DNA from: Ectothiorhodospiraceae bacterium
GTDB taxonomy: Bacteria; Pseudomonadota; Gammaproteobacteria; Nitrococcales; Aquisalimonadaceae
Assembly: GCA_020831845.1 (NCBI GenBank)
Contig: JAFIFV010000085.1
Coordinates: 1-61,714, forward strand
Direction of reading: 5' to 3'
DNA length: 61,714 bases
In this document: in pieces, positions 19,101 through 26,284 of the stretch
Numbering within the stretch: position 1 is the first letter of the stretch
Layout of the letters: each line of letters begins with the position of its first letter
Program-made: the position numbers and the translations under genes
The notes under the pieces: generated by a model
What the model saw: the letters and a program-made list of their open reading frames with translations, nothing else
Database searches by the model: none
What the model was told of the DNA's origin: nothing

Positions 19101-19884
19101 TGCGGGTCTGCGGCACGTTGGACCCCCACATCATGATGAAACCGGAGTTGTACCAGTCAGCGGACTCGGGTACGTCCGTCTGCTCGCCCCAGGTCTGCGG
19201 TGAGCTCGGCGGCAGATCGCAGTACCAGTCGTAGAAGCTCATGCACACGCCGCCCAGCAGGGAGAGATAACGCGAACCGGCGGCGTAGCTGACCATGGAC
19301 ATGGCCGGTATCGGCGAGAAGCCGATCACCCGGTCCGGGCCGTACTTGCGCACTGTGTGGATGTTGGCCGCGGCGATCAGCTCGTTGACCTCGTCCCAGG
19401 TGCTGCGCACCAGACCACCCAGGCCGCGGCGGGACTTGTAGTGTCTGGCAAGCTCCCGGTCCTCGACAATGGAGGCCCAGGCCTCCACCGGATCCTTGTG
19501 CTTCTGCCGCGCCTGACGCCAGATGCGCAGCAGGGCACCGCGGATCATCGGGTACTTCAGCCGGTTGGCACTGTAGATATACCAGGAATAACTGGCGCCC
19601 CGGGCGCAGCCACGCGGCTCGTGGTTCGGCAGGTCCGGACGGGTTCGAGGATAGTCGGTCTGCTGAGTTTCCCAGGTCACCAGGCCATTCTTGACGTAGA
19701 TCTTCCAACTGCACGAACCGGTGCAGTTCACGCCATGGGTGGATCGCACCACCTTGTCATGCTGCCAGCGATGCCGGTAGGCGTCCTCCCAGCGCCGGGT
19801 GTCGCCGGTGGTCACGCCATGACCATCGGAAAACTCCCCTTCCACGCGCTGGAAGAAAGTCAGTCTGTCGAGAAAGTAACTCAT
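16129..19884 (-). CDS. narG: Nitrate reductase alpha subunit NarG (Mo-bisMGD)
   Basis: NarG is the cytoplasmic catalytic subunit reducing nitrate to nitrite. The 1251-residue length is normal for the family. Near residue 50 it has HGVNCTGSCSW, the His/Cys motif of the FS0 cluster, then DYPRTRPDLPNHEPRGCARGAS. The active-site region with the Mo-ligating Asp is SADWYNSGFIMMWGSNVPQTRTPD. GLNHWYHMDMNYR and MGWLPSAPQLG are also NarG signatures. There is no Tat signal, as expected for the cytoplasmic enzyme. It begins 32 bp after narK and is probably driven by the narK promoter. Confidence 0.98.
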   Translation of the reverse strand: MSYFLDRLTFFQRVEGEFSDGHGVTTGDTRRWEDAYRHRWQHDKVVRSTHGVNCTGSCSWKIYVKNGLVTWETQQTDYPRTRPDLPNHEPRGCARGASYSWYIYSANRLKYPMIRGALLRIWRQARQKHKDPVEAWASIVEDRELARHYKSRRGLGGLVRSTWDEVNELIAAANIHTVRKYGPDRVIGFSPIPAMSMVSYAAGSRYLSLLGGVCMSFYDWYCDLPPSSPQTWGEQTDVPESADWYNSGFIMMWGSNVPQTRTPDAHFMTEVRYKGAKIVTVTPDYSEASKFGDIWLNPKQGTDAALAMAFGHVILKEFHIDRPSAYFTDYVRKYTDMPCLVRLDKTDKGYQAGRFLRASDFEQALGQENNPDWKTVAFDETSNSIVVPNGSIGFRWGENGRWNLEEKEAGGTDTRLSLSLLDSRDEVADVGFPYFGGLEHELGRFTPNPQDEVIYRKVPVRKVTLASGEEALVASVFDLITAHYGVDRGLDCPNTPTSYDDNKPYTPAWQEQITGVKRDRVIAVARQFAENADKTQGKSMVILGAGLNHWYHMDMNYRGIINMLVFCGCVGQSGGGWAHYVGQEKLRPQTGWQPLAFALDWARPPRHMNSTSFFYAHTDQWRYEKLNVADMLSPLADASQFGGSMIDYNVRAERMGWLPSAPQLGANPLQVARDAAEAGKEPKDYVVEQLKSGHLAMACEDPDNPVNFPRNMFIWRSNLLGSSGKGHEYFLKHLLGTRHGVQGKDLGEEGAEKPQEVVWRDETTDGKLDLLVTLDFRMSTTCLYSDVVLPTATWYEKNDLNTSDMHPFIHPLCAAVNPCWESRSDWDIYKGLAKTFSELVQGHLGKETDIVALPILHDSPAELAQPFDVQEWRKGDCEPIPGKTMPNLVAVERDYPNVYARFTALGPLMEKVGNGGKGIAWNTEHEVKLLGDLNGRHLKEGVNKGLAKIETAIDAAEVILSLAPETNGEVAVKAWAALSEQTGRDHTHLALPREDDKIRFRDVVAQPRKIISSPTWSGLESEHVSYNAGYTNVHELIPWRTLTGRQQLYQDHSWMRAFGEGFVSYKPPVNMRTTQSIQGVRGNGNEELVLNWITPHQKWGIHSTYSENLLMLTLSRGGPCVWMSETDAKKAGIVDNDWIECFNTNGALVARAVVSQRVPEGMVMMYHAQEKLVNTPGSEISGERGGIHNSVTRAVLKPTHMIGGYAQLSYGFNYYGTVGSTRDEFVVLRKMDHVDWLEGDDESIYRAEEQA

Positions 19885-19916
19885 GCTCGTCTCCTCGCTT
19901 CCGGGTTAACGAACGC

Positions 19917-21332
19917 TCAGCAGGGCACTTCCGCGAAACGGCGGGAGTAGTACCACCAAGTCAGCCCGATACAGGTAAAGTAGAAAAGGGTGAACACCCA
20001 CAAGGCGCTGACCGGGCTCCCGGTCACGCCAATGGATGCGCCATAGCCCTGTGGAATGACAAAGGCGCCATAGGCGGCAAAGGCCGAGGAAAACCCCAGC
20101 ACCGTCCCCGCCTGCTTGCTGGCCTGAAGCTCCGCCTGGCGCCGCGCCTCCTCGCCCGACGCCTCGCGCAGACGTTGAACCAGAAAAATTGAAGGGATCA
20201 TCCGGAAGGTGGAGCCGTTGCCCACCCCGGCGGTGATGAACAGCACCATGAACATCAGGAAGAACCCCCAGAAACTGCCACTTCCCGCTGCCCCGGGGAT
20301 GAATCCGATCAGGCCCAACAGCGCCAGCGTCATGACCAGGAAGGTCCAGAACGTGACCCGGGCCCCGCCCCAGCGATCCGCCATCCAGCCGCCCACCGGG
20401 CGCATCAGCGCGCCCACCAAAGGCCCCAGAAACACATACTGACCGGGATCCACGGTCGGAAACTGCTCGCTCATCAATAGCGGAAACCCGGCGGAGTAGC
20501 CCACGAACGAACCGAACGTCCCGAGATAGAGCCAGGACATGATCCAGCTGTGCTTGTCGCGCAACACCCGGGCCTGTTCCGCCACTGACGCACGCACATC
20601 GACGATATCGTCCATCCAGAACCAGGCCGCCAGCGCCGCCACAAGCACAAAGGGCACCCAGACCAGGCCGGCATTCTGCAACCAGAGCTGTTTGTCCTGT
20701 CCGGGGCCGGTCGTGGGCGCCCCGCCGAAGACTCCGAAGACACCCACTGTGATCACGATTGGGACCACGAATTGGGCCACACTGACCCCGAGGTTTCCCA
20801 GACCCGCATTCAGCCCCATGGCTGTGCCCTTTTCCGAGCGCGGGAAAAAGAAGGAGATATTGGCGATGCTGGAAGCGAAGTTGCCCGCACCGAGGCCGCA
20901 CAGGATGGCCAGGCACCCCATCACCCAGTAGGGCGTCTCCGGGTTGCGGGCGAAGATGCCGATGCCCAGGGCCGGAATCAGCAATGCGGCGGTGCTCAAC
21001 GTGGTCCAGCGTCGGCCCCCGAACAGCGGCACCATGAACGAAAACACCAGGCGTAGCGTCGCGCCGGACAGGCCCGGCAAGGCGGCAAGCCAGAATAGCT
21101 GGCTGGTGGTGTAATTGAAGCCCGCCTGGGGGAGGTGGACGACGATCACGCTCCAGACCATCCAGACGGCGAACGCCAGCATCAGACAGGGGATGGAGAC
21201 CCAGAGATTCCGATAGGCCACGTCTCGCCCGAAGGATTCCCATTGGGCCCGATTCTCCGGATTCCAGCCACGCAGCGCTGTCCCGGGGCCCGGGTTGCCG
21301 CCGCGTCTGACCGTGTGCCACCTTAAGGTCAT
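19917..21332 (-). CDS. narK: NarK-type nitrate/nitrite transporter
   Basis: A major-facilitator carrier of the NNP (nitrate/nitrite porter) family, 471 residues with 12 predicted membrane helices. The first nitrate signature is GLGAGNFASSIANISFFFPR, followed by GTAMGLNAGLGNLGVSVAQ; the second is GVGNGSTFRMIPSIF. It resembles NarK2-like nitrate/nitrite antiporters, which export nitrite in exchange for nitrate. It is the first gene of the narK-narGHJI operon and is preceded by a NarL box, an FNR-type box and a -10 in class II spacing. Transport direction cannot be read from sequence. Confidence 0.93.
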   Translation of the reverse strand: MTLRWHTVRRGGNPGPGTALRGWNPENRAQWESFGRDVAYRNLWVSIPCLMLAFAVWMVWSVIVVHLPQAGFNYTTSQLFWLAALPGLSGATLRLVFSFMVPLFGGRRWTTLSTAALLIPALGIGIFARNPETPYWVMGCLAILCGLGAGNFASSIANISFFFPRSEKGTAMGLNAGLGNLGVSVAQFVVPIVITVGVFGVFGGAPTTGPGQDKQLWLQNAGLVWVPFVLVAALAAWFWMDDIVDVRASVAEQARVLRDKHSWIMSWLYLGTFGSFVGYSAGFPLLMSEQFPTVDPGQYVFLGPLVGALMRPVGGWMADRWGGARVTFWTFLVMTLALLGLIGFIPGAAGSGSFWGFFLMFMVLFITAGVGNGSTFRMIPSIFLVQRLREASGEEARRQAELQASKQAGTVLGFSSAFAAYGAFVIPQGYGASIGVTGSPVSALWVFTLFYFTCIGLTWWYYSRRFAEVPC

Positions 21333-21363
21333 GATGCTGTCGCTCTTGGGTTCTCACGCGGTA

Positions 21364-21405
21364 ACCTTAGGCAGCCGCTGCCCCTCTCTTCTTGACCCGC
21401 ATCAA
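21364..21405 (-). promoter_or_regulatory. FNR/Dnr-type box and -10 of the narK-narGHJI promoter
   Basis: The box TTGACCCGCATCAA at 21392-21405 fits TTGAT-N4-ATCAA with one mismatch. On the minus strand, TAAGGT at 21369-21364 begins 29.5 bp from the box centre, the exact place of a -10 hexamer in a class II promoter with the activator centred at -41.5. The predicted transcription start is near 21357, giving a leader of about 25 bases before narK. Confidence 0.8.
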
Positions 21406-21442
21406 GAAATGCCTGGCAAAAACTGTATATCTTTCAGCAAGA

Positions 21443-21458
21443 TACCTCTAAAGTGGTA
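21443..21458. promoter_or_regulatory. NarL 7-2-7 binding site upstream of narK
   Basis: Two facing NarL heptamers, TACCTCT and AGTGGTA, are separated by AA. The first fits TACYYMT perfectly; the second has one mismatch on its own strand. The site centre lies 52 bp upstream of the FNR-type box centre on the narK side. Between narK and narX it could also serve narXL. Confidence 0.72.
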
Positions 21459-21613
21459 GAGCCGATTCTGCGCTATCATGCTGTAACAGAACGGATTTAT
21501 AAAAATCCCGGGCCGTGCGGCGAATGTCGGCCACCACCGGGGGTTATTCGAGGTAGTGGGGGTATTCTCCGGGGTGGACCCACACAGGAGGGCGCCGCGC
21601 CGCGGGCCAGACC

Positions 21614-23479
21614 ATGACTACTCAACGTGAACAATCCGTGCTGTTGCGAACTGGCGGGATTCTGGCCGGAATCGCCCTCCTCGCCCTGGTCAGCATGGTC
21701 AGCACCATCGTTATCGCGGAAACCGCCCGCGGGGACGCCGCTGCCATCAACATGGCCGGCTCCTTGCGGATGCAGCTTTTCCGGATCACAACCTCATTGA
21801 TGCAACACGAGGCTGCGCCGGATCGCGCACTGCTGGCGGAGGGCGAAATCCGGGAATTCAACCGCCGACTCCAGTCACCGGCGCTGCTGGGCGCCATTCC
21901 GAGTCGAACCGGTCATCCGTTCCGGGTGGCCTATTCCGAGGTGGAACGCCGCTGGGATCAGCGCATGAGGTCCACCTTCACACAGGCGCTGAACCAACCG
22001 GACCGTCTGCGGACGCCCGAATTCCTCCAGGAAGTGGAGCAGTTCTACGTCGAGATCGACGCGCTGGTGATTCAGCTTCAGCAGGGCGCCGAGACCCGCA
22101 TTCTGATGCTGCGGCTGGTCCAGGGCATGGCCATCTTCTTTACTTTCGGTCTGATCTTCTTCGCCATGCACCTGATCTACACGCGGGTTGTCATGCCATT
22201 GCGCGAGCTGCTCGAGGCCGCCCGCCACGCCCAGAACGGCGACCTCACCGCCCGCGTCTCCTATACCAGCGCCGACGAGATCGGCCTGCTCGCTTCCACC
22301 TTCAACACCATGGCCGGCAACCTGGAGGAGCATCAGCGACACCTTAAGCGCGAGGTACAGGAAAAAACCTCCAGCCTGCAACAGAGCAATCAGGCCTTGC
22401 GGCTCGTGTTCGAGACGTCTCAGAACCTCGGTGCAGAGAACCTGAGCCAGGCGACGGTGGAGAAGGTGCTGGAGGATCTTGCCCGGGCAAGCTCGGCTGA
22501 CCGGGTACGCTTGGTGTTGAACCGCGCGACCGTACACCAGTTGCTTGGGCTCACTGACCTGAACCACGGCTCCCAGGAGCACGCCGAGCTCTGTGTGGAA
22601 GGCGCGACAGAGGACTCCGACGCAAGCAGACGCTGCTGGCAGGGCGCCGCCCATGAGCCTGCCCTGGCCACTGTTCCAGTCCAGGAAGACGGGCATGAAT
22701 ACGGCACGCTGATCGTGGAGTATGATCGTCGCCTGACACCATCGCCCTGGCTGGTACGGCTCGTCGAAGCGGTCGCCGATCAGTTGGGTGCAGCGTTGGC
22801 CCGCGCCGCCAGGTACCGGCAGGAACGGCGTCTCGCGTTGATGGAGGAGCGATCCGTTATTGCCAGGGAACTGCACGACTCCCTCGCCCAGTCCCTGTCT
22901 TATCTCAAGATCCAGGCCATGCGCCTGCAGCGGCTCAACGAGAGCAACCCCGAGGGCGAGGCCATGGCACCGGTGCTGGCGGATCTCCGCGAGGGGCTAA
23001 ATGAATCCTATAGTCATCTCCGGCAGCTGCTATCCAGTTTCCGGCTGCAGATGAACGACCGGGGTCTGGAAGTGGCGCTACAGGATGCCGCATCGGAGTT
23101 CGGTAAACGCGGGGGGATCACCGTGGATCTGGATCTAACGCTCAAACGGGGGCCGCTGGACTCCAATGCGGAGCTCCATGTCCTGCAGGTCACCCGCGAA
23201 GCCCTGACCAATGTGGTTCAGCACGCCCGCGCCACACGGGCCCGTGTCTGCTTCCGCCAGGAGCGTGACGGCAGCTGTCGGCTGACCGTGGACGACGACG
23301 GCATCGGCATCCCGGATCAGTTCGAGAAAGTGAATCACTACGGCACCCGTATCATGCAGGAGCGGGCCGCCAGCCTGGATGGCCGGATCACCATCGGAGC
23401 CAGCCCGCTGGGAGGCACCCAAGTGGACATGCAGTTCAGCTGCTTGAAACCAGACATCACCACACAGGCTTCGTCATGA
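21614..23479 (+). CDS. narX: Nitrate/nitrite sensor histidine kinase NarX
   Basis: NarX senses nitrate and nitrite and phosphorylates NarL. The 621-residue protein has a first membrane helix at about 13-37, a short periplasmic domain with the ligand-binding P-box-like AAAINMAGSLRMQLFR near residue 45, a second helix at about 172-195, a HAMP domain, a GAF-like linker (about 260-400), and a HisKA_3/HATPase end. The phospho-acceptor is His421 in ARELHDSLAQSL; TREALTNVVQHA and DDDGIGIPD are the ATP-binding boxes. It is divergent from narK and overlaps narL by 4 bp. The ribosome-binding site is weakly placed, so a different start is possible. Confidence 0.94.
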   Translation: MTTQREQSVLLRTGGILAGIALLALVSMVSTIVIAETARGDAAAINMAGSLRMQLFRITTSLMQHEAAPDRALLAEGEIREFNRRLQSPALLGAIPSRTGHPFRVAYSEVERRWDQRMRSTFTQALNQPDRLRTPEFLQEVEQFYVEIDALVIQLQQGAETRILMLRLVQGMAIFFTFGLIFFAMHLIYTRVVMPLRELLEAARHAQNGDLTARVSYTSADEIGLLASTFNTMAGNLEEHQRHLKREVQEKTSSLQQSNQALRLVFETSQNLGAENLSQATVEKVLEDLARASSADRVRLVLNRATVHQLLGLTDLNHGSQEHAELCVEGATEDSDASRRCWQGAAHEPALATVPVQEDGHEYGTLIVEYDRRLTPSPWLVRLVEAVADQLGAALARAARYRQERRLALMEERSVIARELHDSLAQSLSYLKIQAMRLQRLNESNPEGEAMAPVLADLREGLNESYSHLRQLLSSFRLQMNDRGLEVALQDAASEFGKRGGITVDLDLTLKRGPLDSNAELHVLQVTREALTNVVQHARATRARVCFRQERDGSCRLTVDDDGIGIPDQFEKVNHYGTRIMQERAASLDGRITIGASPLGGTQVDMQFSCLKPDITTQASS

Positions 23480-24117
23480 GCACCACACGCGTATTGATCG
23501 TCGACGACCATCCCCTGCTGCGCCGGGGCGTCAAGCAGCTCCTGGAGCTGGAACCCGAGTTCACCTGCATTGGCGAAGCGAACTCCGGTCAGGAGGCCCT
23601 GCAACTCGCCGAGGCCGAGCAACCGGACCTGATCCTGCTGGACCTGAACATGAACGGCATGGACGGACTGGAGACCTTGCGGGCGCTGCGGGGAAAGGCG
23701 GTGGAATCCCGGATCATCATCCTGACCGTCTCTGACAGCGATACGGATGTGGTCCAGGCCATGCGCGACGGCGCCGACGGCTACCTGCTGAAAGACACGG
23801 AGCCGGAGGAGCTGGTATCCCAGCTAAGACAGGCTAATGACGGCCGGCTGGTTGTCAGCGAGAGCCTCACGCCGGCGCTGGCCCGCGCTCTGGGACGCCC
23901 CAGCAAGAACGAGAAGGCATCCCTGGCGAATCTGACTGCCCGGGAGCGGGAGATCCTGAAGCTGATCGCACGGGGGAAAAGCAACAAGATGATCGCCAAA
24001 CAGCTGGATATCGCCGAGGGCACCATCAAGGTACATGTGCGCAGCATACTGAAAAAGCTAGGCCTGCGTTCGCGGGTGGAAGCGGCGATCTGGGCTGTGA
24101 ATCAGGGGATTCGGTAA
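23476..24117 (+). CDS. narL: Nitrate/nitrite response regulator NarL
   Basis: NarL is the DNA-binding partner of NarX. It has an N-terminal receiver domain with acidic pair D10-D11, phospho-acceptor D56 in LLDLNMNGMDG and the Lys of YLLKDT. The C-terminal LuxR-type helix-turn-helix is LTAREREILKLIARGKSNKM followed by IAKQLDIAEGTIKVHVRSIL. Length is 213 residues, normal for NarL. It should recognise the TACYYMT heptamers found before both narK operons. It is followed by a 12-bp stem terminator. Confidence 0.95.
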   Translation: MSTTRVLIVDDHPLLRRGVKQLLELEPEFTCIGEANSGQEALQLAEAEQPDLILLDLNMNGMDGLETLRALRGKAVESRIIILTVSDSDTDVVQAMRDGADGYLLKDTEPEELVSQLRQANDGRLVVSESLTPALARALGRPSKNEKASLANLTAREREILKLIARGKSNKMIAKQLDIAEGTIKVHVRSILKKLGLRSRVEAAIWAVNQGIR

Positions 24118-24150
24118 ACGGCCGGCTGCCGGTGTCGCAGCCGGCCGTTC
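24118..24150. terminator. Hairpin between convergent narL and nitrate transporter gene
   Basis: A perfect 12-bp stem, ACGGCCGGCTGC and its complement, closes a seven-base loop directly after the narL stop codon and ends four bases before the stop of the convergent gene. Only two T residues follow on the plus strand, so its strength as an intrinsic terminator is uncertain. It fits a bidirectional terminator. Confidence 0.75.
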
Positions 24151-24154
24151 CGTA

Positions 24155-25651
24155 TCAGGCTTTCCGCCGCGCGAGCTCCTCCTGGGCAGCGATTTCCCGG
24201 TCCACGGACGAGATGTAGTAATCCTCGTCAAAGGCCCCTTCCGGCTCCTGCAGCCACAGGTAACACACCACCCAGCTAATGAAGGCGCCGGCCGCGATGA
24301 TGTAGAAGAACTGCGTTGGTGTGACGAAGGTGAAGACGAACAGGTAGAACACCGCACCGACATTGCCGTACGCCCCGGCCATTCCCGATATCTGCCCGGT
24401 CAACCGGCGCTTGATGGACGGGATGATGCCAAAGGTCGCCCCTTCTGCTCCCTGGACGAAGACCGAGCAACCAATGGTGATGGCAATGGCCACGATCAGC
24501 GGCCAACTCTCGTTCAGCATGCCCATGAAGATGAAACCGAGGCCGATGCCGAACATGTAGCTGAGCATGACGAAGCGTCGATTCCCCATCCGGTCCGAGA
24601 CCAGGCCGCCCGCCGGACGCGCCACCAGATTGACGAAGGCAAAAGACGCGGCGATCAGGCCGGCCGCGGCGGCGGTCAGCCCCCAGGTCTCTTCAAAGAA
24701 CATGGGCAGCATGGAGACCACGGCCAGTTCCGCGCCAAAGTTGGCGAAGTAGGTGGAATTCAGCGCCGCCACGCTCTTGAACGGGTATTTGTCATCTTCG
24801 GGAACGCCTTGGCGCAGAATCGGAACGTTGACCCGCAACACCTGAACAATCTGGTAGATCACCGCCAGCACGATCAGCCCGTAGCAGATCAACGCCCCGG
24901 TCTGCCCGATGTAGCCCATGTTCTGCACGCGCCAGACCAGCAAGCCGAGAATCCCCATGAGCGGGATGGTCATGATGATCAGCATGAACATGGCACCCCA
25001 GCTGCTCACCTCCAGAGCCAGCGCCTTGCGGGGCTTCCTGTGAGCATGGATATCCGGGCCGTCGGTAATCGCAAACCAGTAGAACACCCCGTACCCGGCC
25101 ATGATGATGGCGCTAAGACCGATGGCGTAACGCCATCCCTCATCGCCTCCGAACATCACCAGGGCGATGGTGGGCAGGGTCATCGCGGCGGCAGCGGAGC
25201 CGAAGTTGCCCCAACCCGCATAGAAACCCTCGGCGAAACCGATGTCCCTGGGCTTGAACCACAGCGCCGTCATGTGGATACCGACCACGAAGCCGGCGCC
25301 GATGGAGCTCAGCACAAGCCGCGAGACCAGCAACTGCATCATGCTGGTACCGAAGGCGAACACCAGCGCCGGTATGGCCATGGTGACCATCAGGACGGAG
25401 AACACCCGGCGTGGGCCGTAGCGGTCCAGTGCCATTCCCACCAGGATCCGCGCGGGAATGGTCAGGGCGACGTTCGCGATGGCAAATAGTCGTATGTCAT
25501 CCCGCGTCAGCCAGTCCACGCTACGTAGCATGCTCGAGGCCAACGGCGCCATGTTGAACCAGACGTAGAAGCAGATGAAAAACGCGATCCATGTCAGGTG
25601 GAGAGCGCGTATCTCCCTGTTCTTGAACTTGAAAACCTCCGAGACTTTCAT
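24155..25651 (-). CDS. NNP-family nitrate transporter (NarK1/NrtP-like)
   Basis: A 498-residue major-facilitator protein of the nitrate/nitrite porter family, more distant from the two NarK proteins in this window. It begins with a cytoplasmic stretch KVSEVFKFKNREIRALHLTW, then HFF-type helix ICFYVWFNMAPLASSM. The NNP signature is FYAGWGNFGSAAAAMTLP; the second is GATFGIIPSIKRR...GMAGAYGNVGAVF. Members of this branch are proposed proton/nitrate symporters, but that is family knowledge. I use the ATG at 25651 (GAGGT upstream); the frame extends 15 codons further. It is the last gene of a narK-uspA-transporter operon. Confidence 0.88.
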   Translation of the reverse strand: MKVSEVFKFKNREIRALHLTWIAFFICFYVWFNMAPLASSMLRSVDWLTRDDIRLFAIANVALTIPARILVGMALDRYGPRRVFSVLMVTMAIPALVFAFGTSMMQLLVSRLVLSSIGAGFVVGIHMTALWFKPRDIGFAEGFYAGWGNFGSAAAAMTLPTIALVMFGGDEGWRYAIGLSAIIMAGYGVFYWFAITDGPDIHAHRKPRKALALEVSSWGAMFMLIIMTIPLMGILGLLVWRVQNMGYIGQTGALICYGLIVLAVIYQIVQVLRVNVPILRQGVPEDDKYPFKSVAALNSTYFANFGAELAVVSMLPMFFEETWGLTAAAAGLIAASFAFVNLVARPAGGLVSDRMGNRRFVMLSYMFGIGLGFIFMGMLNESWPLIVAIAITIGCSVFVQGAEGATFGIIPSIKRRLTGQISGMAGAYGNVGAVFYLFVFTFVTPTQFFYIIAAGAFISWVVCYLWLQEPEGAFDEDYYISSVDREIAAQEELARRKA

Positions 25652-25756
25652 CTTACCGACCTCGAATGCCCAACAAAGAATGTTGCGATGCAGCAATTCT
25701 CGGGCGCGACTTTCCCGTCATCGCCTTGTTGCGGCGCGCTCCGGAATCGGACCCCC

Positions 25757-26215
25757 TCACCGACTTGGCAGGATGAGCAGCGGGCATTCCACGCGTTTGG
25801 CAAGAAACGCGCTCACGCTGCCGAAGGTCATGTAATCAATCTCGTCCACCAGGGCGTTCAATGCCCGTCCGATCAGACCGGTATCGCTCTCGTTGCTATG
25901 GCGGGCAATCACCAGCATGTCGGGCGCGCGCTCCTTGGTGGCGCGCAGGATCATCTTGCGGGCGTCCCCCTCGGCCATGATCAGCTCCGGGCTGAAGCCC
26001 TCCTCGCTCAACGCCTGGGCCGCACGATCGGCGCCTGCCTTCAATTCCCGGTAGGCCTCGATGAACTTTTCCTCGTTGGAGTCGGTGGCGTCCCGCGGTT
26101 CCTCTACCACGCAGACCAGGATGATGTTGGGCTTGAGCGGACGAAACAGCGTGACTATCTGCGCGATCGCCAGCTTTGCGTTTCGCGAATCGTCATAGGC
26201 AACCATGATGTTCAT
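25757..26215 (-). CDS. Universal stress protein (UspA family)
   Basis: A 152-residue UspA-domain protein: N-terminal strand MNIMVAYDDSRNAKLAI, middle PDMLVIARHS, and C-terminal TFGSVSAFLAKRVECPLLIL. The usual ATP-binding loop G-x2-G-x9-G(S/T) is only partly recognisable (GLIGRALNALVDE). I use the ATG at 26215 as start because the extra 18 codons upstream resemble nothing and include a hairpin. USP genes within nitrate gene clusters occur in other denitrifiers; a role under anaerobiosis is inferred. It lies between the two nitrate transporter genes of the operon. Confidence 0.88.
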   Translation of the reverse strand: MNIMVAYDDSRNAKLAIAQIVTLFRPLKPNIILVCVVEEPRDATDSNEEKFIEAYRELKAGADRAAQALSEEGFSPELIMAEGDARKMILRATKERAPDMLVIARHSNESDTGLIGRALNALVDEIDYMTFGSVSAFLAKRVECPLLILPSR

Positions 26216-26246
26216 TGCGGTTTCCTCAGCGGTTTCGGGGCAGGTC

Positions 26247-26282
26247 GAGGGCCCGCGCGGCGCTCGCACCGCGCGGGCCCTC
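26247..26282 (-). terminator. GC-only hairpin between narK and uspA
   Basis: A perfect 14-bp stem (GAGGGCCCGCGCGG and its complement) with an 8-base loop begins two bases after the narK stop. There is no T tract. It may attenuate transcription or protect the 3' end of the narK mRNA, giving different levels of narK and the downstream genes. Confidence 0.6.
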
Positions 26283-26284
26283 CA

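Noticed and set aside
16186..19203. A 1005-codon open frame antisense to narG
   Set aside because: It is a GC-driven shadow of narG; it has no family match I recognise and narG is a complete, strongly conserved gene.
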